Shown here: piece by piece, positions 22,533 through 30,231 of the stretch
Layout: every line of letters starts with the position of its first letter
Numbering within the stretch: position 1 is the first letter of the stretch
Assembly: GCA_963699225.1 (NCBI GenBank)
Contig: OY969423.1
Coordinates: forward strand, 2,046,001-2,110,000
Length of the DNA stretch: 64,000 bases
Origin: VRUE01 sp963699225
GTDB lineage: Bacteria > Actinomycetota > Thermoleophilia > Solirubrobacterales > 70-9
Direction of reading: 5' to 3'
Notes under the pieces: model-generated
Seen by the model: only the letters and a program-made list of their open reading frames with translations
What the model was told of the DNA's origin: nothing
Database searches by the model: none
Made by a program: the position numbers and the translations under genes

Positions 22533-24572
22533 CACCTCGCGGTCGCCGCTGAGCAGGAAGCCGCCGGGCCCCTCGCCGAACAGGGCCTCCTCGGGCGAGC
22601 AGCCGCGTTCGCGCAGCGGCTGCAGATCGACCCGGCAGCCGAGGCCAGCGGCGATCGCCGACTCGGCCAGGGCACAGGTGAGCCCACCGTCGCTGACGTC
22701 GTGGGCGGAAGAGAGCTTGCCGGCGCGGACCGCGTCGCGGACGGTTGCGCAGGCCGCGGTCACCGCGGTGATGTCGGACCGCGGCAGGCCAACGTCGAGC
22801 TCGCCGCGCAGCTTGGTCAGCTCGGAGCCGGCCAGCGAGGGTTCGAAGGGGCCGAGCAGGGCGATCGCATCGCCCTCGCGCAGGAAGGCGCTGCCGCAAG
22901 CCTTCGCCGGGTCGGGCAGCTCGCCGACCATGGCGACCACCGGGGTCGGGTAGATCGGGCCTTCCGGTCCCTCGTTATAAAGCGAGACGTTGCCGCCGAC
23001 GACCGGCACGCCGAGCTGCTCGCAGGCCTCGGCCAAGCCGCTGACCGCTTGGTCGAGTTGCCAGGCGGGCGCCGGTTTCTCCGGATTGCCGAAGTTGAGG
23101 CAGTTGGTCAGGCCGAGCGGCTCAGCTCCGACGCAGGCGAGGTTCTGGGCGCACTCGAGCACCGCCTCGATCGTGCCGTTGTAGGGGTCGCAGGCGACCC
23201 GGCGGCCGTTGCCGTCGATCGAGACCGCGATCGCGTTGCCGGCCTCGGGGATCTGCAGCACCGCGGCATCGGCGGACTCGGGCCGGCGCACCGTGCGCGA
23301 GCCGACCACCGAGTCGTACTGCTCGAAGGCCCAGCGCTTGGAGGCGATGCTGGGGGAGGCGAGCAGCGCGAGCAGGGTCTCCTCACTGGAGGCGTCGCCG
23401 GCGAGCGTCGCCCGGTTGCCGTACATCCACTCCTGCGGTTCGGCCGGCTCCAGGTCGTAGAGCGGGCAGCCGTCGACCAGTGCCTCGACCGGCATCTCGC
23501 CGACGACGTCGCCGTTGCGCAGGATGCGGATCTGGCCGGAATCCGTGACGACGCCGATCTCGGCCGAGCCGGTCTGCCATTTCTCGCAGACCGCGAGCAC
23601 AGCGGCCACCTTGTCGGGCTCGACCACGGCGAGCATCCGCTCCTGCGACTCGGAGACCATGATCTCGAAGGGCTCCATGTCGGCCTCGCGCAGCGGCACC
23701 AGGGCTACGTCGAGGTCGATGCCGACGCCGCCGGCGGATGCCATCTCACCGGCCGAGGAGGTCAGCCCGGCGGCGCCGAGGTCCTGCAGCGAGACCAGCA
23801 GCCCCTTCTCCAACAGCTCCAGACAGCACTCGAGCACCTTCGACTCCTCGAAGGGGTCGCCGATCTGCACCGTCGGGCGCTTCGCATCGTCGCCCTCGCC
23901 GAGCTCGGCCGAGGCCAGCACCGAGGCGCCGCCGATGCCGTCGCGCCCGGTTGAGGCGCCCATCAGCACGACCATGTTGCCGATCCCGGCGGCTGCGGCG
24001 CGGACCATGTCGGCCTTTTTGGCGATTCCCAGGCACATCGCGTTGACCAGGCAGTTGTGCTCGTAGGGAGCCTCGAAGTAGATCTCGCCACCGACGTTGG
24101 GCACGCCGATCGAGTTGCCGTAATGGCCGATTCCGCGCACGGCGCCGTCGAGCAGGTGGCGCGAGCGGACCGAGTCGAGCTCGCCGAAGCGCAGCGAGTC
24201 GAGGATCGCGATCGGCCGCGCGCCGATCGCGAAGACGTCGCGGAGGATGCCGCCCACCCCTGTCGCCGCGCCTTGGAAGGGTTCGACCGCGCTGGGGTGG
24301 TTGTGGGACTCGACCTTGAAGGCGATCGCGCGGCCGTTGCCGATGTCGACGGCGCCGGCGTTCTCGCCTGGGCCCATCACCACCCGCTCACCCTCGGTCG
24401 GCAGCCGCCGCAGCAGCTTGCGCGAGTGCTTGTAGGCGCAGTGCTCGGACCAGAGCAGGCTGAACATCGCCAGCTCGACCGCATTGGGCTCGCGGCCGAG
24501 CTTCTCGACGATCAGCTCGAACTCGGAATCGGTCAGCCCCAGCTCGCGGTGCTTGGCGAGCTCGACCGTCAC
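22383..24572 (-). CDS. purL: Phosphoribosylformylglycinamidine synthase subunit PurL
   Basis: 729 aa synthetase subunit, the small form that works with PurQ and PurS. AIRS-type repeats are visible: SEHCAYKHSRKLLRRLPTEG near the N-terminus, GPGENAGAVDIGNG, KVESHNHPSAVEPFQGAATGVGGILRD, GGEIYFEAPYE, and in the second half LTNCLNFGNPEKP and SAHDVSDGGLTCALAE. The GTG start overlaps the purQ stop (GTGA). Its 3' 150 nt are antisense to the MFS gene. Confidence 0.96.
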   Translation of the reverse strand: MTVELAKHRELGLTDSEFELIVEKLGREPNAVELAMFSLLWSEHCAYKHSRKLLRRLPTEGERVVMGPGENAGAVDIGNGRAIAFKVESHNHPSAVEPFQGAATGVGGILRDVFAIGARPIAILDSLRFGELDSVRSRHLLDGAVRGIGHYGNSIGVPNVGGEIYFEAPYEHNCLVNAMCLGIAKKADMVRAAAAGIGNMVVLMGASTGRDGIGGASVLASAELGEGDDAKRPTVQIGDPFEESKVLECCLELLEKGLLVSLQDLGAAGLTSSAGEMASAGGVGIDLDVALVPLREADMEPFEIMVSESQERMLAVVEPDKVAAVLAVCEKWQTGSAEIGVVTDSGQIRILRNGDVVGEMPVEALVDGCPLYDLEPAEPQEWMYGNRATLAGDASSEETLLALLASPSIASKRWAFEQYDSVVGSRTVRRPESADAAVLQIPEAGNAIAVSIDGNGRRVACDPYNGTIEAVLECAQNLACVGAEPLGLTNCLNFGNPEKPAPAWQLDQAVSGLAEACEQLGVPVVGGNVSLYNEGPEGPIYPTPVVAMVGELPDPAKACGSAFLREGDAIALLGPFEPSLAGSELTKLRGELDVGLPRSDITAVTAACATVRDAVRAGKLSSAHDVSDGGLTCALAESAIAAGLGCRVDLQPLRERGCSPEEALFGEGPGGFLLSGDREVLNALGATLIGEVGGSTIEVAAGDRSFTVGVGAAESAWLSLSSQAEHGGT

Positions 24573-25246
24573 GCCGCCGCTCCCGCCGCGGCGACGGCCT
24601 CGAAGACCCGCAGCCCGTCCGTCGATCCCGTCAACGGATCGACCGCGTGCTCGGGGTGCGGCATAAGGCCGACCACGTTGCCGGCCTCGTTGCGCACGCC
24701 GGCGATGTCCCGCGCCGACCCGTTCGGGTTCTGCCCCGGCGCGTAGCGGTATGCGACCTGCCCGTTCGCCTCGAGCGCATCGAGCACCTCATCCGGCGCG
24801 AAGTAGCGGCCTTCGCCGTGCTTGGCCGGAATCGATAGCTGCCGAGTGGTCGGTTGACCCACCTCGGTGGTGGTCAATCGACCACTCGGCTCCTCGATCA
24901 GGTCGAGCTGGCGGCAGGTGAAGCGCATGCTCTCGTTGAGCAGCAGCGCGCCGGGCAGCAGGCCTGCCTCGCAGAGGACCTGGAAGCCGTTGCAGATGCC
25001 GAGCACCGGGCCGCCGCTCGCGGCGAACTCGGCCACTGCCTCCATCGCCGGCGAGAAGCGGGCGATCGCGCCGGCCCGCAGGTAGTCGCCGTAGGAGAAG
25101 CCGCCCGGGACGACGACGGCGTCGATCCCATCGAGGTAACGCTCTTCGTGCCAGACCAGTCGCGCCTTGGCGCCGGTTCGCTCACAGGCATTGAGGGCGT
25201 CGCGCTCGTCGCAGGAGCCGGGGAACTGGAGCACTCCCCAGCGCAT
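24569..25246 (-). CDS. purQ: Phosphoribosylformylglycinamidine synthase subunit PurQ, with an in-frame palindrome
   Basis: 225 aa class I glutaminase subunit. The nucleophile is in GPVLGICNGFQVLCEAGLLP, and the catalytic His/Glu pair is in LMPHPEHAVD. Between CRQLDLIEE and QLSIPAKHGEG it reads PSGRLTTTEVGQPTTR, where other PurQ proteins have a conserved Asn...Thr-x-Phe-Thr segment of about the same length; here this stretch is encoded by a 50-nt palindrome. It is coupled to purS (TGATG) and purL (GTGA). Confidence 0.94.
   Translation of the reverse strand: MRWGVLQFPGSCDERDALNACERTGAKARLVWHEERYLDGIDAVVVPGGFSYGDYLRAGAIARFSPAMEAVAEFAASGGPVLGICNGFQVLCEAGLLPGALLLNESMRFTCRQLDLIEEPSGRLTTTEVGQPTTRQLSIPAKHGEGRYFAPDEVLDALEANGQVAYRYAPGQNPNGSARDIAGVRNEAGNVVGLMPHPEHAVDPLTGSTDGLRVFEAVAAAGAAA
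24841..24890 (-). repeat. In-frame palindrome inside purQ
   Basis: The left arm (24841-24863, GCCGAGTGGTCGGTTGACC then CACC) and right arm (24869-24890) are complementary except for one mismatch and one bulged base, with a 5-nt loop. Such a long hairpin is unexpected in a catalytic-subunit gene. It shares no sequence with the other elements. Confidence 0.8.
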
Positions 25247-25482
25247 CAGGCGGCGCCGTCTAGCTGCTCGATCTCGTAGTCCTCGATCAGCGGGTTGGCG
25301 AGCAGCTTCTCGCAGAGCTCGCCCAGCCGCTCCGGGTCCTCGGCTTCCAGCTCGACCATGCGGCCGACCCGCACGTGCTCGATTCCCTCGAAGCCGAGCG
25401 CCGGCAGCGCCCGCTCGACCGCCTTGCCCTGTGGGTCGAGGATCCCCTCCTTCGGGCGGATCAAGACCCTCGCTCGCGGCAC
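25246..25482 (-). CDS. purS: Phosphoribosylformylglycinamidine synthase subunit PurS
   Basis: 78 aa, the normal size. It has the family start ARVLIRPKEGILDPQGKAVERALPALGF and the dimer strand VRVGRMVELEAED, ending NPLIEDYEIEQLDG. It bridges PurL and PurQ. The GTG start shares a base with the purC stop (TAGTG), and its stop is coupled to purQ. Confidence 0.95.
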   Translation of the reverse strand: MPRARVLIRPKEGILDPQGKAVERALPALGFEGIEHVRVGRMVELEAEDPERLGELCEKLLANPLIEDYEIEQLDGAA

Positions 25483-26330
25483 TAGAAGGACAGCTCCGTG
25501 ATCCGCTCGTAGGCCTCGACGTACTTGGCCCGCGTCTGCTCGACCACGTCGGGCGGAATCTCAGGGGCCGGCGGGGTCTTGTCCCAGCCGCTCTCGGTCG
25601 CCCAGTCGCGCACGTACTGCTTGTCGAAGGAAGGCTGTGTGCTGCCCGGCTGGTAACGGTCAGCGGGCCAGAAGCGCGAGGAGTCGGGCGTCAGCACCTC
25701 GTCGGCGAGAACGATCTCGGCGCCGGCGTGGCGGCCGAACTCGAACTTGGTGTCGGCGAGGATGATCCCGCGCTCGGCCGCGTGTTCGGATCCACGCTCG
25801 TAGACCTCGATCGAGATCCTCCGCAGCTCCTCCATCAGCGCTCGGTCGCCGACGATCTCGGCGGCGCGGTCGAAGTCGACGTTCTCGTCGTGGTCGCCGA
25901 TCTCGGCCTTGGTCGCCGGGGTGAAGATCGGCTCCGGCAGCTTGTCGGACTCGAGCAGGTTGGGAGGTAGCTCGATCCCACAGACGGCGCCGCCGTTCTT
26001 GTATTCCTTCCAGCCCGAGCCAGAGAGGTAGCCGCGCACGACGCACTCGACCGGGTACATCTCCAGCCGCCGCACCCGCATCGCCCGTTCCGCCACCTCT
26101 TCCGGCACATCGGCCGAGATGAAGTGGTTGGGGACGATGTCGCCGATCAGCTCGAACCAGAATTCGGAGATCCGGTTGAGCACCTTGCCCTTGTCGGTGA
26201 TCGCCGTCGGCATCACGATGTCGTAGATCGAGATCCGGTCGGAGGCGACCATCAGCAGGTCGTCATCCCACTCGTAGATCTCGCGGACCTTGCCGGAGGA
26301 GTGGAGCTTCAAATCGGTGAGGGGTGGCAT
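25482..26330 (-). CDS. purC: SAICAR synthetase PurC
   Basis: 282 aa ATP-dependent ligase joining CAIR and aspartate. Motifs: SSGKVREIYEWDDDLLMVASDRISIYD, PVECVVRGYLSGSGWKEY, ILADTKFEFG, ADEVLTPDSSRFWP. The start is ATG 26330, because TAGCAT ends 7 nt upstream and the upstream frame is non-coding. It heads the coupled purC-purS-purQ-purL operon and is divergent from a P450 gene. Confidence 0.96.
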   Translation of the reverse strand: MPPLTDLKLHSSGKVREIYEWDDDLLMVASDRISIYDIVMPTAITDKGKVLNRISEFWFELIGDIVPNHFISADVPEEVAERAMRVRRLEMYPVECVVRGYLSGSGWKEYKNGGAVCGIELPPNLLESDKLPEPIFTPATKAEIGDHDENVDFDRAAEIVGDRALMEELRRISIEVYERGSEHAAERGIILADTKFEFGRHAGAEIVLADEVLTPDSSRFWPADRYQPGSTQPSFDKQYVRDWATESGWDKTPPAPEIPPDVVEQTRAKYVEAYERITELSF

Positions 26331-26375
26331 TGGCGCGATGCTAGCGAGGAGCGCGGCGTGGCTGAACCGAGCCTT

Positions 26376-26399
26376 CATACTGGCTGGGCAGCCAGTATG
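26376..26399. promoter_or_regulatory. 24-bp palindrome between purC and the P450 gene, candidate operator
   Basis: 11-bp perfect arms, CATACTGGCTG and its complement, flank a central GG. It lies in the 71-83-bp divergent gap, just before the P450 start and within 50 bp of the purC -10 box. The symmetry and size suit a TetR- or MarR-type regulator site. No regulator gene is adjacent. It could also be a transcript hairpin. Confidence 0.6.
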
Positions 26400-26413
26400 C
26401 GATGCTTGCCGCC

Positions 26414-27745
26414 GTGACCCTGCCGCCCGAACCAAAGAGCTCGCCCCTAGTACAGACACTCAGGTGGAGCTTCCGGCCACTGCCTTTCATGCAGGAGGCG
26501 CGGGAAAAGTACGGCGACAACTTCAGCGTCAAATTCCTCACCTTCGAGCGGCCGATGGTGATGATCTCCGACCCGGCCGCGATCAAGGCGCTCTACATGG
26601 AGCGCTCGCACGGCTTGCCGCCGGGCCGCGACATCATCCTCACCCCGATCGTCGGGCCCCGCTCGTTGCTGGTCACCAAGGGCGCCGACCACCTCGCCCA
26701 CCGCAAGCTGATGCTGCCCCCCTTCCACGGCGAGCGGATGCGTTCCTACCAGCCGCTGGTCGAGGAGATCGTCGATCGCGAGATCGACTCCTGGCCGCTC
26801 GGCGAGGAGTTCCCGATCCACCCGCGGATGCAGGCGATCACGCTCGAGGTCATCCTCAAGGTCGTCTTCGGCGTCGCCGACGGCCCCCGCTTCGAGCGCC
26901 TGCGCACCGTCCTCACCCAAGTGCTGGAGGAGACCGCCTCGCCAGTGGCCCAGCTGAGCGGATTGGCCTCGCGCCGCTTCGGCGGCCGCGGGCCCTGGGC
27001 CAAGTTCGAAAAGCAGCTGAAGCTGGCCGACGAGCTGCTCTACGCCGAGATCGCCGAGCACCGCGCCAGCGGCGCCTACGAGGAGCGCGAGGACATCCTC
27101 TCGCTGATGATGCAGGCCCGTTTCGACGATGGCAGCGAGATGAGCGACTCCGACCTGCGCGACCAGCTGATGACCCTGCTGCTGGCCGGCCACGAGACCA
27201 CCGCCACGGCCCTGGCCTGGACCTTCGACCTCCTCCTTCGCCACCAGGGGCCGCTGCAGCGCCTGCGTGAGTCGCTCGAGGCGGGCGAGGAGGACTACCT
27301 GCGCGCCGTGATCAGCGAGTCGCTGCGCCTGCGTCCGGTCGTTCCGCTCGCTGGCCGCCGCCTCAGCGTCGACCTCGAGACCGAGAACCTGCACCTTCCC
27401 GCCGGCACCGACGTGACGCCGGCGATCTGGCTCACACACACTCGCGCCGAGTCTTATCCCGAGCCCTTCGCTTTCCGTCCCGAGCGCTTCCTCGAGGACG
27501 GCCCCGACACCTACGCCTGGATCCCCTTCGGCGGCGGCATCCGCCGCTGCATCGGCGCCGCTTTCGCCGAGTTCGAGATGCGGATCGTCCTGCGCGAGGT
27601 GTTGACCCGCTGCGAGCTGCACAAGGCCAGCCCGGCGCCGGAGAAAATCGGCCGCCGCAACATCACCCTCTCGCCGCGCGCTGGCACCCCTGTTGTCGTC
27701 ACCGCACGCCACCCGGCGCGCGAGCGCGATTTGGTCGCCGCTTAG
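26414..27745 (+). CDS. Cytochrome P450
   Basis: 443 aa soluble P450. The I-helix oxygen motif is LLAGHETTATAL, the K-helix ExxR is ESLRLRP, and the heme loop FGGGIRRCIGAAFAEFEM carries the thiolate Cys. The N-terminus, LPPEPKSSPLVQTLRWSFRPLPFM, matches CYP110/CYP138-like bacterial enzymes. The GTG at 26414 (GATGCT 7 nt upstream) gives the usual start; an ATG at 26402 is the alternative. Substrate unknown; no ferredoxin or reductase gene is adjacent. A 24-bp palindrome just upstream suggests regulation. The stop overlaps the next gene convergently by 4 nt. Confidence 0.93.
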   Translation: MTLPPEPKSSPLVQTLRWSFRPLPFMQEAREKYGDNFSVKFLTFERPMVMISDPAAIKALYMERSHGLPPGRDIILTPIVGPRSLLVTKGADHLAHRKLMLPPFHGERMRSYQPLVEEIVDREIDSWPLGEEFPIHPRMQAITLEVILKVVFGVADGPRFERLRTVLTQVLEETASPVAQLSGLASRRFGGRGPWAKFEKQLKLADELLYAEIAEHRASGAYEEREDILSLMMQARFDDGSEMSDSDLRDQLMTLLLAGHETTATALAWTFDLLLRHQGPLQRLRESLEAGEEDYLRAVISESLRLRPVVPLAGRRLSVDLETENLHLPAGTDVTPAIWLTHTRAESYPEPFAFRPERFLEDGPDTYAWIPFGGGIRRCIGAAFAEFEMRIVLREVLTRCELHKASPAPEKIGRRNITLSPRAGTPVVVTARHPARERDLVAA

Positions 27746-28044
27746 ATCTTCGCCGCCGCGTGTGCCGCAGGATGCTCCTGTGCCCAGCGCTCGATCGTGC
27801 TCGAGCCGGAGATCACTTCGCCGTCGTCGAGGACGAGGATCGGCACCTCGTTGGTGCCGCTCAGCTCCTTCACCTCGGCCCGGTCCTCATCACGGCTGCC
27901 CCAGGTCCAGGGCATCAGCCGGTACCCGCCCATCACCTTCAGCTCGTAGGTGTAGCCGGCCGCGTCGAGCGCCTTGCCCGCCTTCGCGCACGGATGCGCA
28001 AACGCCGGCCCGGTTGTCTTCTGTCCGCAGGTGTAGAGGAGCAC
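27742..28044 (-). CDS. Glutathione S-transferase N-terminal / glutaredoxin-like protein
   Basis: 100 aa thioredoxin-fold protein: LLYTCGQKTTGPAFAHPC at the N-terminus, then LDAAGYTYELKVM, a cis-Pro strand (TNEVPILVLDDG) and EVISGSSTIERWAQE, as in stand-alone GST N-terminal domains. The first motif is CGQKT rather than CPxC, so a redox role is uncertain. The GTG start at 28044 follows TAGGCT by 7 nt. It lies 10 nt past the end of the amine oxidase gene. Confidence 0.8.
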   Translation of the reverse strand: MLLYTCGQKTTGPAFAHPCAKAGKALDAAGYTYELKVMGGYRLMPWTWGSRDEDRAEVKELSGTNEVPILVLDDGEVISGSSTIERWAQEHPAAHAAAKI

Positions 28045-28054
28045 GGCGGACAGC

Positions 28055-29488
28055 CTAGAGGGCAAGGGCTGCCAGCACCTCATCGGCAGCGCGCTCGCCG
28101 GACTGGACGGCGCCGTCCATGTAGCCACTCCAGATGGTCGCCGTCTCGGCGCCGGCCCAGTGGATCGGGCCGATCGGCGCGCGCAGGGCACGGCCGTATT
28201 CGGTCCAGCCACCGGTGGTCATCAGGCAGCCGTAACAGCCGCGCGTCCACTCCTCCTCCGCCCAGACTCGCTCGATGAAGCGCTCCGGTCGTGCCGCCTG
28301 CGCGCCGAAGAGGCGGGCGTGGCCGGAGAGGATCGCCGCGCGCCGCTCGGCCGCGGGCCGAGCGCCCCACTGCCGCGCCAGTCGCCCCTCGAGGAAGCCG
28401 AGCAGGACACCGGGGCTGCCGTCGGGCGGCGAGTTGTCGAAGACGACGCGAGCCGGCCCGCCGTCGCTCGCCGCTTGCCCTGAGAGGCCTTCCTCGCGCC
28501 AGAAGGGGCGCTCGTAGATCGCCATCGTCTTGATCACCGTGCCCTGTGGCATGCGCTGGGTCAGCTGGTCGCGCCGAGCCGGCAGCGGTGGGTCATAGGT
28601 GATCCGCCCGGCCAGGGTCGGCGGCACGGCGACGATCGCGCGGCGCGCGCGCAGGGTCAGGCCGCTCGGTCCATCAGCCACCCCGCCGGCGTGCAGGACG
28701 ACGCCACCGGGGCCATGCTCGATCCGCTGCACCGGCGCCGCCAAGCGCACGCGTCCCTTGCCCAGCTGCTCGGCCATCAGCAGCGCCAGCCGTTGCGAGC
28801 CGCCGTGGAAGCGGTCCTGCTGGGCGCCCCCGTCGGTGCCGAGCAGCGTGTTGAAGCCGCTGCCCGAGCGCGTATAGAAGAGGACGTGCAGCAGCGAGAC
28901 GTCGCTCGGCTCCGCTGCCCAGACGGCCTCGGTGGCGAGCTCGAAGAGCGTACGGGCGGCAGTCGTGCGGGTGTTGCGCCGCACCCAGGTGGCAAAGGTC
29001 TGGCCATCCCAGTCGAGCGCCTTCTCCGCCAGCCACGGCTCCTCCAGCGGCACGCTTCGCGCCATCCGGTCGAGCCGGGCGCGGGCCTGTTCGTAGTCGA
29101 TCAGCGCCAGCGGCGAGATCGCCCGCGCGAGGTCCCGGACCAGGCGCGGGCTGGCGTCGGTGATCGGCCCGGAGTAGGAGGTCAGCTTGCCCCCGATCTC
29201 GATCAGGTGCCGCCCTTCGTCATAGGTCGGGAAGGTCTCGACGCCTAGCTCGACCGCGAGCGCCGCGATCCGCTCCTGGGTCGGGCCGATCCACTGGCCG
29301 CCGACCTCGACCACCTTGCCCTCACCGATCTCCTCGTTGAGCAGCCTGCCGCCGACCCGGTCGCGAGCCTCGACCACGATCGGCTCCATCCCGGCAGCGA
29401 GGAGCCGACGGGCGGCGACGAGCCCGGCGAGCCCGGCGCCGACGATCGCGATGTCCGCCTCGATCCCGCTTTGCGCTCCATGCTCCAC
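28055..29488 (-). CDS. Flavin-containing amine oxidase
   Basis: 477 aa monoamine-oxidase-type FAD enzyme. The dinucleotide-binding motif is ADIAIVGAGLAGLVAARRLLAAG; GGRLLNE and VEVGGQWIGPTQ follow; the C-terminal flavin loop is IHWAGAETATIWSGYMDGAVQSGERAA. It oxidises an amine to the imine/aldehyde with H2O2 release; substrate unknown. The start is set at GTG 29488 because TAGGCT ends 8 nt upstream; an in-frame GTG at 29509 lies before that box. It is divergent from the Phd-like antitoxin gene. Confidence 0.92.
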   Translation of the reverse strand: MEHGAQSGIEADIAIVGAGLAGLVAARRLLAAGMEPIVVEARDRVGGRLLNEEIGEGKVVEVGGQWIGPTQERIAALAVELGVETFPTYDEGRHLIEIGGKLTSYSGPITDASPRLVRDLARAISPLALIDYEQARARLDRMARSVPLEEPWLAEKALDWDGQTFATWVRRNTRTTAARTLFELATEAVWAAEPSDVSLLHVLFYTRSGSGFNTLLGTDGGAQQDRFHGGSQRLALLMAEQLGKGRVRLAAPVQRIEHGPGGVVLHAGGVADGPSGLTLRARRAIVAVPPTLAGRITYDPPLPARRDQLTQRMPQGTVIKTMAIYERPFWREEGLSGQAASDGGPARVVFDNSPPDGSPGVLLGFLEGRLARQWGARPAAERRAAILSGHARLFGAQAARPERFIERVWAEEEWTRGCYGCLMTTGGWTEYGRALRAPIGPIHWAGAETATIWSGYMDGAVQSGERAADEVLAALAL

Positions 29489-29516
29489 CGACAACGAGCC
29501 TAACTCCACGGCCTAT

Positions 29517-29810
29517 ATGGGCATCAGGAACGGATGCTACGATCGTCGCACTATCGTAGAAATAGCGACACGTGACCTGCGGAACAAAACCGCTGATCTG
29601 CTCAAGCGCGTCGAGGCGGGCGAGAGCATGGTGATTACGGTCCGGGGTAAGCCGGTCGCCGATCTGGTTCCACACAAGAGCGAGCCTCGCTGGCTTACGC
29701 CTGAGGACGTGCTCGCGATTCGCGAAATTGCTGATCGCGATCCTACGTTTGGGGCTGACATACGCCGCCTGACCGAAGGAACGACCGACGAATTGGGCCC
29801 GATCTGGTGA
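29517..29810 (+). CDS. Type II antitoxin, Phd/YefM family
   Basis: Up to 97 aa. The recognisable Phd fold begins at VEIATRDLRNKTADLLKRVEAGESMVITVRGKPVADLVP; the C-terminal tail should bind and neutralise the PIN toxin. The stop overlaps the toxin GTG (GTGA). The ATG at 29517 is the nearest standard start but adds 13 residues that include a palindrome, so a non-standard or downstream start is possible. The region is less GC-rich than its surroundings, which fits horizontal mobility. Confidence 0.82.
   Translation: MGIRNGCYDRRTIVEIATRDLRNKTADLLKRVEAGESMVITVRGKPVADLVPHKSEPRWLTPEDVLAIREIADRDPTFGADIRRLTEGTTDELGPIW
29537..29559. promoter_or_regulatory. Inverted repeat at the antitoxin start, candidate autoregulatory operator
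   Basis: CTACGAT and ATCGTAG (7 bp each) are separated by 9 nt. The left arm contains TACGAT, a possible -10. Phd-type antitoxins usually repress their own operon through such palindromes; the assignment here is inference. Confidence 0.5.
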
Positions 29811-30217
29811 CCTCCAAGCGCCCCTCGGTTGGTCTGATCGACACATCCGTTCTGGTTGCAGTTGAGAAGGGTCGCCCGTTGCGAGAGGAGGCGCTTCCCG
29901 AACGTTCCGCTGTCTCGATCGTCACCGTTGCCGAGCTACGCGCCGGCGTCTTGGCTGCACCAGATATCGAAAGCCGGGATCGACGTATGACGACCCTCGA
30001 AGGGGTTGCAGGGGTCACTATTCTGCCGGTCGAAGCAAGGGTGGCCCGCGCCTGGGCGGCGATGCGCGCATACCTCGTGGCATCAGAGCGGCGAGTTGGT
30101 GTAAACGATCTATGGATAGCCGCGACGGCCGCAGCGCACGGGATGCCGGTACTTACCCAAGATGGCGACTTCGATGCTCTCTCGGGCGTTGAAGGTCTGA
30201 CCGTGATCCCGGTCTAG
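29807..30217 (+). CDS. PIN-domain toxin (VapC-like ribonuclease)
   Basis: 136 aa. The acidic Mg2+ site of PIN nucleases is visible: GLIDTSVLVAVEKGR (Asp12), TVAELRAGVL (Glu), GVNDLWIAATAAAHGMPVLTQDGDFDAL (Asp pair). VapC toxins cut tRNA or rRNA to stop translation; the target is unknown. It is coupled to the Phd-like antitoxin by a 4-nt overlap. The gene pair sits between the amine oxidase and purB. Confidence 0.88.
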   Translation: MTSKRPSVGLIDTSVLVAVEKGRPLREEALPERSAVSIVTVAELRAGVLAAPDIESRDRRMTTLEGVAGVTILPVEARVARAWAAMRAYLVASERRVGVNDLWIAATAAAHGMPVLTQDGDFDALSGVEGLTVIPV

Positions 30218-30231
30218 CCGGTCCGAGCGAC

